The notes beneath the pieces were generated by a model. It ran no database searches and was not told where the DNA came from. It was given only the letters and a program-made list of their open reading frames with translations. A stretch of DNA of 64,000 nt from Ruegeria sp. THAF33 (GTDB lineage Bacteria; Pseudomonadota; Alphaproteobacteria; Rhodobacterales; Rhodobacteraceae), in the NCBI RefSeq assembly GCF_009363615.1, contig NZ_CP045384.1, positions 1,114,501 through 1,178,500 of the forward strand, given 5' to 3'. Positions 1 through 8,755 of this stretch are shown here, piece by piece. The position numbers and the translations under genes are program-made. Positions within the stretch are counted from its first letter, which is position 1, and every line of letters starts with the position of its first letter.

Positions 1-144
1 TCGAACACCCATTGTGTGACATGACTAAACGAAGGTTTGACCATGGCTTGGGTTTAGGGCCCAGTCGGTCGGTTTTCAATGCTGTACTTGATCGCCGCCC
101 CCTGTCACGGCTAGACATGTCCGAACGAGGAGACAAACGATCCC

Positions 145-792
145 ATGAGCCAGACCCGATCCCCGACCAAGGACGCCTACAGCCTTATCCTGGAAGCCAT
201 CGATGTGGGTGTTTACAAACCCGGTGATCGGTTGGTCGAAAGCGAACTGGCAGAGCGTTTCGGAGTGTCACGCACCCCGATCCGCGAAGCGTTGCAACGT
301 TTGGAAACCCAGTCTTTGCTGGAACGGGACGGGCGGTCGTTGATCGTCGCATCCCTGGATCACAACCAGATGGCCGAGCTTTACATCGTGCGCCGGGAAC
401 TTGAGGGGCTGGCTGCGCGCCTGGCCGCAAAACACGCCACCGAAGAAGAAATCAAGGTTCTTCAGGACATGGTCGTCGAAGATGACAAGCTGATCGATGA
501 CCCAACGGCCTTGTCGCGCGCCAACCGACGGTTTCACGAACAGATTCATCTGGCGTCACACAACCGCTATCTGGTTCAGCAGCTTGATCTGGTTCACCGG
601 ACGATGGCCCTGATGGCGACCACTTCGCTGGCTGTTCAGGGTCGTGGCGAGATCGCGCAAAGTGAGCATAAGGGAATCGTCGATGCCATCGCAGCCCGAG
701 ACGAGGAGGCCGCGGGGCAGGCGTTGAAGGAACATATTTCGGTCGCCTTCATGACACGTCTGAAACAGGATGCCAGTCGTCGCGACAAGTGA
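145..792 (+). CDS. GntR-family (FCD subfamily) transcriptional regulator
   Basis: A 215-residue DNA-binding regulator. The N-terminal winged helix (about residues 5-70) shows the GntR pattern with GDRLVESELAERFGVSRTPIREAL, followed by an all-helical FCD effector domain (about 80-205) with RRELEGLAARLAA and FHEQIHLASHN. FCD domains usually bind a small carboxylate, often through a metal held by Asp and His residues. The ATG is preceded by GAGGAGACAAACGATCCC, an acceptable ribosome site. It converges with the glycosyltransferase that ends 3 bases away, so its real target is probably outside the window to the left. Which metabolite it senses cannot be read from the sequence. Confidence 0.9.
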   Translation: MSQTRSPTKDAYSLILEAIDVGVYKPGDRLVESELAERFGVSRTPIREALQRLETQSLLERDGRSLIVASLDHNQMAELYIVRRELEGLAARLAAKHATEEEIKVLQDMVVEDDKLIDDPTALSRANRRFHEQIHLASHNRYLVQQLDLVHRTMALMATTSLAVQGRGEIAQSEHKGIVDAIAARDEEAAGQALKEHISVAFMTRLKQDASRRDK

Positions 793-795
793 ACT

Positions 796-2673
796 TCAGG
801 CCAGTGGAACGTCTTCGCTGGCCTGCCCGTGTTGGGTTTTGTCCCAAAAAAACGGATTTGTCGCCAGTTCCCACAGGGCTTTGTAGCCGGCAACCACCCC
901 CAGCGGGAAATACAGGCACATCGTCGGAACCCACGGCAGCAAAAACCGACGTTCACGCGCGGATACAGCGATGATCCCGACGCATATGTTCAGGGCCTCG
1001 GTTGCCAGAAACAGCCAGATCAGCGCCGTCGTGATCTGCTGCGGCAGGATCTGTTCCATCGGATTGGGCATGCCCAGGGCGTACAACCAGAAAATCCATA
1101 GAACAGGAGCCAGCAGGAACTGACCCAGAGTGCCCAGAAAGAATGCCTGTAGGCCGATAAACTTGGCCGCACCCAAATCAGCATACAGTTTCCGCGGGTC
1201 CCGCATGTGCACAAGATAGGTGACCATGAACCCCTTGAGCCAGCGTGAGCGTTGCTTCACCCACGGCCAGGCGCGGAAATTCGCCTCTTCGAAGGTGGCG
1301 GTGTCCACCATCTCGGTCCGGTAACCCGCCCGGCAAAGCCGCACGCCCAAATCGGCATCTTCGGTGACATTGTGGGCGTCCCAACCGCCCAGTTCCAACA
1401 GCTTTTCGCGGCGAAAAAAGAACGTCGTTCCCCCAAGAGGGACGACCAGCCCCATACGTGCGATGCCCGGCAGGATCACACGAAACCAGCTGTTGTATTC
1501 GATGGTAAAACAGCGTGACCGCCAGTTCGTGCGCGGGTTGTAGTAATCCAAAACACCTTGCAGGCAAACCACCTCGGGCGAAGCTTGGGTGAAATGCGCA
1601 ACCACGCGTTCGATCTGATCCGGTTGTGGTGCGTCTTCGGCATCCCAAACGCCAACGATGTCACCACGGCAAAAATCCAGCGCGTAGTTCATGGCGCGCG
1701 GTTTGGTGGTCAACCCGTTCAGTTCCGGTACTTCAACAACACGCATCCAACTGGGCAGAGCCACCCGCGCAAGGGCGTCGCGCGTCACGTCATCGGTCGC
1801 CTCGAGCACGAGAATGACGTCCAGCAGCGCTTTGGGATAGGTCAGCCTTTGAAGCCGTTGCACCAGAGCATTCGCGATTTCTCGCTCCTTGTACAACGGC
1901 ACCATGATGGACACGCAGGGGTGACGCAGCGCGATCGCCGCCTCTGTTGGCTCGGTCGGCTTTTTCATGCGGTCGCTGAGGCAGGCCAGGGCGCCCATTA
2001 TCCGAAAGGCTGCAAAAAGAACCAAACTGCCTACGGCCGCGCCCAACAAAACCATCAATCCAATCGAGGGGAACAGGGCAGAAAGACAAAGCACACCCAG
2101 CGTTGCCGCAGATGATACGAGCCGGGACCCGGCGGTCCAGTTGCGACAGCTTTGTTCCGCGTTCACACGGGTTTCGGCCGCTTTTGCGAGTGTCCGCGAG
2201 AAGTGCTGTGCAATGACCCGGTCGATCTGATGAGAATCCGCAAGAACCGGCAGGATGGAATAGTCGCAATCCTGCATCTCGGCTGCCACGGTTGCAAAAC
2301 GATCGGGCCGGGCAGTGGCGACCAAAAGCAACGGGCCGATGCGCATCCAAGGGATAACATTGTGCTCAAGCCAGAAGTCCACCGGCTTCAGGTCACACAA
2401 TCCGGGCATCGGTGGAATTTGTTCGAGGTCCGCGATCTGCCACCCGAACTGCATGGACAGAGCTTTCAGAACGTCCTGCCTGGTGGCATACCCCTCCCCA
2501 ACCAGAATCTCGCCAAGCGGCGCTTTCTGCCTGGTCTGCAGGCTCAGCGCATGGTCCAGTTGCGAGCGCGTGATGACCTCGGTTTCCAGCAGGCATGTGC
2601 CCAGCGGTTTGCGAAATCCGGGCGCCGGGATCGGGGACGCGTTTGTAAAATCCTGAAGGTTAAGTTCAACCAT
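796..2673 (-). CDS. MshEN-domain glycosyltransferase family 2, membrane protein
   Basis: 625 residues. The N-terminus (about 22-75) carries two copies of the MshEN/GspE-N motif (PLGTCLLETEVITRSQLDHAL, then LGEILVGEGYATRQDVLKAL), a fold that in other proteins binds cyclic di-GMP. Two or more membrane segments follow (about 185-230). A GT2 domain then begins at VSIMVPLYKE with the donor/metal motif WDAEDAP, the acceptor-base region TEDADLG and the processive signature RSRWLKGF. More membrane segments lie at the C-terminus (about 490-600). This layout matches membrane polysaccharide synthases of the cellulose-synthase-like group. The sugar is unknown. A CtrA-like site lies about 50 bases upstream. 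Domain calls are firm; cyclic di-GMP control is inference. Confidence 0.88.
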   Translation of the reverse strand: MVELNLQDFTNASPIPAPGFRKPLGTCLLETEVITRSQLDHALSLQTRQKAPLGEILVGEGYATRQDVLKALSMQFGWQIADLEQIPPMPGLCDLKPVDFWLEHNVIPWMRIGPLLLVATARPDRFATVAAEMQDCDYSILPVLADSHQIDRVIAQHFSRTLAKAAETRVNAEQSCRNWTAGSRLVSSAATLGVLCLSALFPSIGLMVLLGAAVGSLVLFAAFRIMGALACLSDRMKKPTEPTEAAIALRHPCVSIMVPLYKEREIANALVQRLQRLTYPKALLDVILVLEATDDVTRDALARVALPSWMRVVEVPELNGLTTKPRAMNYALDFCRGDIVGVWDAEDAPQPDQIERVVAHFTQASPEVVCLQGVLDYYNPRTNWRSRCFTIEYNSWFRVILPGIARMGLVVPLGGTTFFFRREKLLELGGWDAHNVTEDADLGVRLCRAGYRTEMVDTATFEEANFRAWPWVKQRSRWLKGFMVTYLVHMRDPRKLYADLGAAKFIGLQAFFLGTLGQFLLAPVLWIFWLYALGMPNPMEQILPQQITTALIWLFLATEALNICVGIIAVSARERRFLLPWVPTMCLYFPLGVVAGYKALWELATNPFFWDKTQHGQASEDVPLA

Positions 2674-2721
2674 TAAAAAACCCTGGCACAGTTACCTGCG
2701 CTCAGGGTTGATCAAACAAGG

Positions 2722-2736
2722 TTAATGTGCCGTTAA
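2722..2736 (-). promoter_or_regulatory. CtrA-like binding site
   Basis: TTAA, seven bases, TTAA, followed directly by C (TTAAC), the full consensus of the alphaproteobacterial cell-cycle regulator CtrA. It sits in the 81-base gap between carA and the MshEN glycosyltransferase, about 50 bases before the latter's start, a natural promoter position. Match is by eye only. Confidence 0.5.
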
Positions 2737-2754
2737 CTCTGGTAACTTAAGGGT

Positions 2755-3921
2755 TTATGCCTGCTCTTTTTTCTTTTCCATCGCATCGGCGAAACGTTCG
2801 AACAGGTAAAAACTGTCCTGGGGGCCGGGCGAAGCTTCGGGGTGGTATTGCACCGAGTATACAGGTCTGTCAGTCATGCGGATCCCGCAGTTCGAGCCGT
2901 CAAACAGCGATCTGTGGGTCTCGACCACGCCTTCCGGCAAAGACTGCGCGTCCACAGCAAAACCGTGATTCATCGACGTGATTTCGACCTTGCCGGTTTC
3001 CAGATCCTTGACCGGGTGGTTCGCGCCGTGGTGGCCGTGGTTCATCTTGACTGTCTGACCGCCTAACGCCAGCGCCAGCATCTGGTGGCCAAGGCAGATA
3101 CCAAAGACGGGCAGATCGGTTGTGTCCAGAATTTCCTTGATCATCGGCACAGCATAGGCACCCGTTGCGGCCGGGTCGCCGGGACCGTTCGACAGGAAAA
3201 CGCCATCCGGCTGATGGGCCAGCACTTCGGCAGCGGTTGCCGTTGCTGGCAGCACGGTTACATCACATCCAGCCGAGGCGAGACAGCGCAGAATATTGCG
3301 CTTTGCACCATAGTCGACAGCCACGACTTTGTGGGCGGGGGCCTCTTGCCGCTTGTACCCTTCCGGCCACGCCCAGCGCATTTCATCCCAGCGGTAGCTT
3401 TGGGCACAGGTGACATCCTTGGCCAAGTCCATCCCCTCCAGCCCGGCAAAGCCGCGGGCCGCAGCCACCAGTGCTTCGATGTCGAAATTGCCCTCGGGAT
3501 CATGAGCCAGCGCCACATGCGGCGCGCCCTGCTGGCGAATGGCGCGGGTCAGACGGCGGGTATCGACGCCGCCGATGGCGATGCGTCCACGGCGGGCAAG
3601 CCAGCCCTTGAGTTCTTCGGCCGAGCGCCAGTTGGACGGCTGGGTCGGATCCCATTTGACGACCATGCCAGCGGCAACCGGATCAGCGGTTTCGTCATCT
3701 TCGGGGTTCACGCCGACATTGCCGATATGGGGGAAGGTAAAGGTGACGATCTGCCCGGCATAGGATGGATCGGTCATGATTTCCTGATATCCGGTCATCG
3801 CTGTGTTGAAGCAGAGTTCAGCCACGGTCTGTCCGGTTGCACCGAAACCGATGCCGTAAAACAGCGTTCCGTCGGCCAAAGCCAGACATGCGGTGGGCTT
3901 GGACGGGGCGTTCTGGGCCAT
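2755..3921 (-). CDS. carA: carbamoyl-phosphate synthase, small (glutaminase) subunit
   Basis: 388 residues from the chosen ATG. It hydrolyses glutamine and passes ammonia to CarB to make carbamoyl phosphate for pyrimidine and arginine synthesis in the cytoplasm. The N-terminal CPSase small domain (about 10-150) is followed by a class I glutamine amidotransferase. The nucleophile Cys is in VFGICLGHQMLALALGG, and the His and Glu of the triad are in QYHPEASPGP. An upstream in-frame codon would add 11 residues, but CAGGAG lies about 8 bases before the ATG at 3921, so the shorter start is preferred. carB is not adjacent in this window. It diverges from the YqeY-type gene. Confidence 0.97.
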   Translation of the reverse strand: MAQNAPSKPTACLALADGTLFYGIGFGATGQTVAELCFNTAMTGYQEIMTDPSYAGQIVTFTFPHIGNVGVNPEDDETADPVAAGMVVKWDPTQPSNWRSAEELKGWLARRGRIAIGGVDTRRLTRAIRQQGAPHVALAHDPEGNFDIEALVAAARGFAGLEGMDLAKDVTCAQSYRWDEMRWAWPEGYKRQEAPAHKVVAVDYGAKRNILRCLASAGCDVTVLPATATAAEVLAHQPDGVFLSNGPGDPAATGAYAVPMIKEILDTTDLPVFGICLGHQMLALALGGQTVKMNHGHHGANHPVKDLETGKVEITSMNHGFAVDAQSLPEGVVETHRSLFDGSNCGIRMTDRPVYSVQYHPEASPGPQDSFYLFERFADAMEKKKEQA

Positions 3922-4041
3922 GGCGCGACTCTCCTGCAAGGTAAACCGGCGCATACCTAAGGGGGTTAAGCGCTTGGGTCAAGTCTGTTCAATTTTTGGG
4001 CTATCGTTATTTTTCAATGGGTTAAGCTTGTTCGCCCCCGG

Positions 4042-4070
4042 TTGTAACACGCTTTTTGTTTAGATATGTT
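4042..4070 (+). promoter_or_regulatory. putative sigma-70-type promoter for the YqeY-type gene
   Basis: TTGTAA, a 17-base spacer and TATGTT, placed 35 bases before the chosen start codon of the downstream gene in the carA/YqeY divergent gap. Spacing is ideal; the boxes are moderate matches. Confidence 0.45.
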
Positions 4071-4104
4071 CGGGGTTCCGTTGTCATGGGGATGGACAAG
4101 CCAA

Positions 4105-4590
4105 ATGGACATGCGATCACGGGTGAATGCCGCCCTGAAGCAAGCAATGAAAGACAAAGCAGCCGAGCGTCTGTCGACGCTGCGGTTGATCAACGCGGCG
4201 ATCAAGGACCGCGACATCGCCGCGCGCGCCTCGGACAATGAAGAGGTCAAAGGCTGCGGTGATGCAGAGGTGCTTGAAATTCTTGGAAAAATGACCAAGC
4301 AACGCAAGGAAAGTGCGCGCGCCTATGAAGAGGGTGGTCGCCTGGACCTGGCCGAGCGCGAGATGCAGGAAGTCGCCGTCATCGAAGAGTTTCTGCCCAA
4401 ACAGTTGGATGATGATGAGGTGTCAAAGGCGATTCAGGCTGCAATCACTTCGACCGGTGCCGGTTCCATTCGCGACATGGGCAAGGTCATGGGCGAGTTG
4501 AAAACCCGTTATACCGGACAGATGGATTTCGGCAAGGTCGGGCCTATGGTCAAGGACCACCTCTGCGCCGCGTCAAACGGCGACTGCTGA
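4105..4590 (+). CDS. GatB/YqeY domain protein
   Basis: 161 residues from MDMRSRVNAALKQAMKDK. The family shares the helical tail domain of the amidotransferase subunit GatB. Stand-alone members are common in bacteria, are often near rpoD/dnaG or carA, and their role is uncertain (suggested tRNA-linked). Visible hallmarks are RLSTLRLINAAIKDRDIAAR, EFLPKQLDDDEV and the C-terminal IRDMGKVMGELKTRYTGQMDFGKV. An in-frame start 13 codons upstream would overlap the likely transcription start, so the inner ATG is chosen. Family length (about 150) agrees. Confidence 0.92.
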   Translation: MDMRSRVNAALKQAMKDKAAERLSTLRLINAAIKDRDIAARASDNEEVKGCGDAEVLEILGKMTKQRKESARAYEEGGRLDLAEREMQEVAVIEEFLPKQLDDDEVSKAIQAAITSTGAGSIRDMGKVMGELKTRYTGQMDFGKVGPMVKDHLCAASNGDC

Positions 4591-4608
4591 GACATCAGGC
4601 TGAAACAC

Positions 4609-5100
4609 CTACTGCGCGACAGGGTCGCGCAGTTTCCTGGCCAAATCGTCATAGAGCGTGATACGCTCGTCTTCCGACAGAAACGCCCCGATTTCGACCT
4701 CGCGCCCGTCTCCGACGAGCGTGACATAATGTGGCACCGGACCACCTTTTTCGTACATTTCAGGTCGTGCCCAATAGCGATTGCACGACCATTCCTGTTG
4801 GTCCTTGCCCGGGGTGTGATGCACCAGGCGGGCTTGTGAACCGGACAAGGTGAAAACCTCAAACGCACTGCGCGCGCGATAGTTCGCCTGAATCGCCAGC
4901 CAAAGCCCAAGCACCGTCAACAGCAGAAACGGTAACAGGCCCCACAACACGACCGACCCAAGCACGGCCAACAATGGGATCAAACCGAACAGAAATACGG
5001 ACAGGATGGCAATCATCGCCCCACGTCGCGGCAGAGAGTTATGCGGCCAGAGGCGCAGTTCCTGTTCGGTTTCGGATGTCTGATTCCATTTGTACGGCAT
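4609..5100 (-). CDS. DUF2244 domain membrane protein
   Basis: 163 residues. The opening WPHNSLPRRG is typical of DUF2244. Two close membrane helices (about 28-70, IAILSVFLFGLIPLLAVLGSVVLW and the next) follow, then a soluble C-terminal beta-rich part. DUF2244 proteins are widespread in alphaproteobacteria and usually sit near respiratory or cytochrome oxidase genes; here ctaD lies 0.8 kb away on the same strand. No biochemical function is established. Confidence 0.85.
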   Translation of the reverse strand: MPYKWNQTSETEQELRLWPHNSLPRRGAMIAILSVFLFGLIPLLAVLGSVVLWGLLPFLLLTVLGLWLAIQANYRARSAFEVFTLSGSQARLVHHTPGKDQQEWSCNRYWARPEMYEKGGPVPHYVTLVGDGREVEIGAFLSEDERITLYDDLARKLRDPVAQ

Positions 5101-5144
5101 ACCGGAAACATATCGCAGTGCCGCCTCATGTCGACGGATTTTGA

Positions 5145-5744
5145 TCAGACCACGTGGCCCACACGCGCCCAGGACAAGGCGTCATCCAAACGGTCGTCGC
5201 CCCAGAACACCTCTTGCCTCACCACGAAGCTGGGGGCGCCGAAAACACCCAGTTTCACGGCGATGTCTGTTTCAGCTTCCAGCGCGGTGACGATATCCGG
5301 GCTGCGCGCGCGGGCCAGCGTCAGGCGAGGATCCTGCTGGCACCGCAGCAATGCTTCGGACAGGGCGCTTTCGCTGCCTGCCTCGACGCCATCCTCGAAC
5401 CAGATGCGGTACAGGTTCTGGGTAAATGACTTGCCCCATCCATCCCTCATACCAAACAAAGCGACCTGATTGGCCAGGGCAAGATCGGAAATCGGATAGG
5501 GTGCGGGCAGGCTGGCGTGGATGTGATACTTGGCACAGCGCCGTTCGATATCACGCCACATATATGCGGATTTTTCGGGTTTTCCGGCGAACGGGATATT
5601 CTGCTGGGCTGACATGACCGTGCGCACATCAAAGGGCCGCCAGTTCACGGTGGCGTCATGTTCTGCGCACCAGTCGTCCAGCCGCATCACGGTAAGGAAG
5701 CTGTAAGTGCTGCCGATTGAATACCAAAAGTCGATTTCCGGCAT
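5145..5744 (-). CDS. DsbA-family / 2-hydroxychromene-2-carboxylate isomerase-like protein
   Basis: 199 residues of thioredoxin-like DsbA fold with the helical insert. The N-terminus IDFWYSIGSTYSFLTVMRL has the Ser-containing loop seen in kappa-class GST and HCCA isomerases instead of a CXXC pair, so it is probably a glutathione-dependent isomerase or transferase, not a disulfide oxidase. The C-terminal GVFGAPSFVV is the cis-proline region of this fold. The substrate is unknown; no aromatic degradation genes are adjacent. It lies downstream of the ctaD terminator, so it probably has its own promoter. Confidence 0.82.
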   Translation of the reverse strand: MPEIDFWYSIGSTYSFLTVMRLDDWCAEHDATVNWRPFDVRTVMSAQQNIPFAGKPEKSAYMWRDIERRCAKYHIHASLPAPYPISDLALANQVALFGMRDGWGKSFTQNLYRIWFEDGVEAGSESALSEALLRCQQDPRLTLARARSPDIVTALEAETDIAVKLGVFGAPSFVVRQEVFWGDDRLDDALSWARVGHVV

Positions 5745-5823
5745 TGCCGATCCTCCGACTGTTCTGTGGGGGTATCATAGCGGATTTTGGCACACTTGGC
5801 GAACCGATAGAGGTGGAAAACGA

Positions 5824-5849
5824 AAACCCCGCCACTTGGGCGGGGTTTC
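5824..5849 (-). terminator. rho-independent terminator after ctaD (bidirectional form)
   Basis: A perfect 10-base stem, AAACCCCGCC / GGCGGGGTTT, with a five-base loop ACTTG. Read on the minus strand it ends in TTTT, 18 bases after the ctaD stop codon. Confidence 0.85.
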
Positions 5850-5866
5850 TTTGGATCAGATCGGGA

Positions 5867-7525
5867 TCAGTGCGCGTGGCCTTTGTCCCAATCTTCCTGC
5901 TTGGGCAGCTGCTCGAACGTGTGTTCGGGCGGCGGTGTCGGCAGGGTCCATTCCAGCGTATCCGCGTATTCATTCCACGGGTTCGGACGTGTCTCTTTCG
6001 CACCACGGAACAGGGCGTAGAACACGATCCCGAAGAACAGCAGGAACGAGGCGAACGAGATGAACGCGCCGATCGACGAAACGAAGTTCCACTGGGCGAA
6101 TGCCTCGGGGTAGTCGATGTAACGGCGCGGCATGCCCTGACGGCCCAGGAAGTGCTGCGGGAAGAAGGTCAGGTTGGCGCCGATGAAGAACATCCAGAAA
6201 TGAACCTTGCCCCAGAACTCGGAGTACTGACGGCCCGTCATCTTGCTGAAGTAGAAGTACACCCCAGCAAAGATCGCGAAGACAGCACCCAGCGACATCA
6301 CGTAGTGGAAGTGTGCCACCACATAGTAGGTGTCGTGATAGGCGCGGTCCACGCCAGCCTGCGACAGAACCACACCGGTCACACCGCCGACGGTGAACAG
6401 GAACAGGAAGCCAAAGGCGAACAGCATCGGTGTCTTGAACTCGATCGAGCCGCCCCACATGGTGGCGATCCACGAGAACACCTTGACCCCCGTCGGAACC
6501 GCGATGACCATCGTTGCCAGCATGAAATAGGCCTGCTGGCGCAGCGACATGCCGACGGTGTACATGTGGTGCGCCCACACGACAAAGCCCAGCACACCGA
6601 TTGCGATAATCGCCCAGACCATCGGCAGATAGCCAAAGATCGGCTTGCGAGAGAAGGTCGCGATGACATGGCTGATGATGCCGAAACCGGGCAGGATCAC
6701 GATATACACTTCCGGGTGGCCAAAGAACCACAGGATGTGCTGATACAGGATCGGGTCACCGCCGCCGGCCGGGTCAAAGAAGGTAAAGCCAAAATTGCGG
6801 TCCATCAGCAGCATGGTGATCGCGCCCGCCAGAACCGGCAGCGACAGCAGAATCAGCCACGAGGTGACGAAGATCGACCAGCTGAACAGCGGTACCTTGA
6901 ACAGGGTCATGCCTGGGGCACGCATGTTCAGGAAGGTGGTGATCATGTTGATCGCGCCGAGGATCGAGGAGGCGCCCGATACGTGCACGGCGAAGATCGC
7001 CAGGTCCATGGACATGCCGCCTTCGGTCGTCGACAGCGGCGGATACAGAACCCAGCCCACACCCGAGCCGAGCTGATCGTTACCACCCGGGCTGAGCAGC
7101 GAGGCAACACCCAGCGAGGTGCCGGCGACATAAAGCCAGAAGGACAGGTTGTTCATCCGCGGGAACGCCATGTCCGGCGCACCGATCTGCAACGGCATGA
7201 AATAGTTGCCAAATCCGCCGAAAAGGGCAGGGATGACAACAAAGAACATCATCAGAACACCGTGATAGGTGATCATCACGTTCCACAAGTGACCGTTGGG
7301 GGTACATGGGTCGGCCATGAAGCCTTCCAGGCACATGTACTGAACGCCCGGGTGCATCAGCTCGAGCCGCATGTAAACGGTCATCGCCACCGAGATCAGA
7401 CCGGCAAGGGCCGAAACGACCAGGTACAGAATCCCGATGTCCTTGTGGTTGGTCGACATGAACCAGCGCTGGAAAAAGCTGCGCTGATCTTCATGGTCGT
7501 GACCGTGAATGGCTGCGTCTGCCAT
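5867..7525 (-). CDS. ctaD: cytochrome c oxidase subunit I (aa3 type)
   Basis: 552 residues. It is the catalytic heme-copper subunit that reduces oxygen and pumps protons in the inner membrane. Twelve hydrophobic helices are visible. [17 protein letters not shown] holds the CuB ligand His and the cross-linked His-Tyr pair, HHMYTVGM follows, and [17 protein letters not shown] holds the heme ligands. The start at 7525 is preferred over one 16 codons upstream because AGGAGG lies 8 bases before it. It stands alone, with no ctaB, ctaC or ctaE beside it, as is usual in Rhodobacterales. A terminator follows and an FNR box lies upstream. Confidence 0.98.
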   Translation of the reverse strand: MADAAIHGHDHEDQRSFFQRWFMSTNHKDIGILYLVVSALAGLISVAMTVYMRLELMHPGVQYMCLEGFMADPCTPNGHLWNVMITYHGVLMMFFVVIPALFGGFGNYFMPLQIGAPDMAFPRMNNLSFWLYVAGTSLGVASLLSPGGNDQLGSGVGWVLYPPLSTTEGGMSMDLAIFAVHVSGASSILGAINMITTFLNMRAPGMTLFKVPLFSWSIFVTSWLILLSLPVLAGAITMLLMDRNFGFTFFDPAGGGDPILYQHILWFFGHPEVYIVILPGFGIISHVIATFSRKPIFGYLPMVWAIIAIGVLGFVVWAHHMYTVGMSLRQQAYFMLATMVIAVPTGVKVFSWIATMWGGSIEFKTPMLFAFGFLFLFTVGGVTGVVLSQAGVDRAYHDTYYVVAHFHYVMSLGAVFAIFAGVYFYFSKMTGRQYSEFWGKVHFWMFFIGANLTFFPQHFLGRQGMPRRYIDYPEAFAQWNFVSSIGAFISFASFLLFFGIVFYALFRGAKETRPNPWNEYADTLEWTLPTPPPEHTFEQLPKQEDWDKGHAH

Positions 7526-7830
7526 TATAGGTGCCTCCTGTTGCAACTGCACCGCGCAGTCGGACCTCTCCAACGCGCGGGATTCCTGCTGGTTTTAGAA
7601 TGTGAAGAGGGCACCTTCAATGGCCGAGTTTGATCTGGATCAAGATTAATTGTCGCGGGCACGCGGGTGCCGCACGATTTTCCGGCCTTGAATGTGGGGT
7701 ATCTGGGCATGGCGGATGAGAATTCAAGCCCGGACTGTCGATGCGGCATGGACGTTGGCAGAGTTCCGCCTTGACCGTGGCCCGCACGCGTCTCAGAACT
7801 GTGCCGACACCCGCAATCCAGAGGTTTGAG
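7526..7830. other. intergenic region between ctaD and the HIT gene
   Basis: 305 bases with divergent transcription on both sides. It contains the FNR-type dyad at 7630-7643. No convincing small gene was found. Confidence 0.6.
7630..7643. promoter_or_regulatory. FNR/FnrL-type binding site
   Basis: TTGATCTGGATCAA, a perfect TTGAT-N4-ATCAA dyad, the consensus for FNR/FnrL. It lies about 105 bases upstream of ctaD and about 190 upstream of the HIT gene. FnrL control of oxidases is established in Rhodobacter, so oxygen control of ctaD is the likelier role. Confidence 0.75.
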
Positions 7831-8250
7831 ATGGCTGATTACGACCCCGACAATATCTTTGCCAAAATCCTGCGCGAAGAAATCCCGTGCATGCGCGTGT
7901 ACGAGGATGATGAAACGCTGGCTTTCATGGATATCATGCCGCGCGCGGACGGGCATCTGTTGGTGATCCCCAAAACACCATGCCGCAACGTACTGGATGC
8001 CACGCCCGAGCAACTGACGGCGGTTGTGAAAACGGTGCAGAAGATGGCCCGGGCGGTCAAGTCCGCATTCGACGCGGACGGGGTGACGATTCAGCAATTC
8101 AACGAGGCGGCAGGCGGGCAGGAAGTCTTCCACCTGCATTTCCACGTCCTGCCGCGCCACGAAGGGGTTTCCATGCGCCCGCCGGGCAAGATGGGGGATT
8201 TCGAGCTTATCGGGGAACATGCGAAAAAGATCAGCGCCGCACTCGTCTGA
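7831..8250 (+). CDS. HIT-family nucleotide-binding hydrolase
   Basis: 139 residues. Histidine triad proteins hydrolyse nucleoside phosphoramidates or dinucleotides. The catalytic HxHxH is seen as FHLHFHVLPRHEG at about residues 100-112, preceded by the N-terminal half FAKILREEIPCMRVYEDD typical of HINT/Hit-like proteins. The start at 7831 (MADYDPDN) is taken because GAGGTTTGAG immediately precedes it; a longer reading frame from 7741 has no family support. It converges with the MerR gene, 3 bases apart. The physiological substrate is unknown. Confidence 0.93.
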   Translation: MADYDPDNIFAKILREEIPCMRVYEDDETLAFMDIMPRADGHLLVIPKTPCRNVLDATPEQLTAVVKTVQKMARAVKSAFDADGVTIQQFNEAAGGQEVFHLHFHVLPRHEGVSMRPPGKMGDFELIGEHAKKISAALV

Positions 8251-8253
8251 TCA

Positions 8254-8673
8254 TTAGGCGTTGTGAGGCCCCGTACACTCGCTGTGATCTCCAAACGCAT
8301 GCAGCACGGCACAGACATGATCGTGCTGCCCGTCGCAGGCCGCTGAAATTCGGGTCAGTTCCGCTTCGAGGTTTTGCAGGCGGGCAATTCGGTCCCGCAG
8401 ATCGGCCAGTTGTTTTTGGGCAATTTCGTGCGCCCGGTTAAGGTCGCTGCCAGAGGCGCCCTCAAGGGACAGCAGGCCCACGACGTCGGCCAGTGGCAAT
8501 CCCAGATCACGGCAATGGCGAATGAAGATCAGCCGTTTCAACGCGGCTTCGTCATACCGGCGTTGATTGCCCGCGGTTCGCTCTGGTTTGGGTAACAGGC
8601 CTTTGTCTTCATAGAACCGGATTGTCGGAATTTTCACTCCGGTTCGGCGCGATAGATCCCCGATCGAATACAT
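8254..8673 (-). CDS. MerR-family metal-responsive regulator (ZntR/CadR-like)
   Basis: 139 residues from MYSIGDLSRRTG. The MerR winged helix (about 1-70, VKIPTIRFYEDKGLLPKPERT and NQRRYDEAALKRLIFIRHCRDLGL) is followed by a dimerisation helix. The C-terminal tail is rich in Cys and His (ACDGQHDHVCAVLHAFGDHSEC), where ZntR, CadR and PbrR bind metal. The first Cys of the ZntR CC pair is missing, but His residues could replace it. It diverges from a cation-diffusion exporter whose promoter carries a MerR dyad, so zinc or a related metal is the probable signal. The longer upstream frame reads across the operator and is rejected. Confidence 0.88.
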   Translation of the reverse strand: MYSIGDLSRRTGVKIPTIRFYEDKGLLPKPERTAGNQRRYDEAALKRLIFIRHCRDLGLPLADVVGLLSLEGASGSDLNRAHEIAQKQLADLRDRIARLQNLEAELTRISAACDGQHDHVCAVLHAFGDHSECTGPHNA

Positions 8674-8690
8674 TTTTCGGTTTTGACCTC

Positions 8691-8721
8691 TTGAACCTCT
8701 AGTCGCTAGAGGAATTACATG
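8691..8721 (+). promoter_or_regulatory. MerR-type operator/promoter of the zinc exporter
   Basis: A -35 box TTGAAC (8691-8696) and a -10 box TACATG (8716-8721) are separated by 19 bases, the overlong spacing on which MerR proteins act. Inside lies the perfect dyad CCTCTAG-TCG-CTAGAGG (8696-8712). The exporter ATG is 35 bases downstream. Confidence 0.75.
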
Positions 8722-8755
8722 CTCTGGGAAGCCGTAACAAGGGACATCAAACGAT

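Noticed and set aside
5717..7633. 638-codon open frame on the plus strand opposite ctaD
   Set aside because: Highly charged, repeat-free sequence of antisense type; the minus-strand ctaD explains the open frame through GC-rich codon bias.
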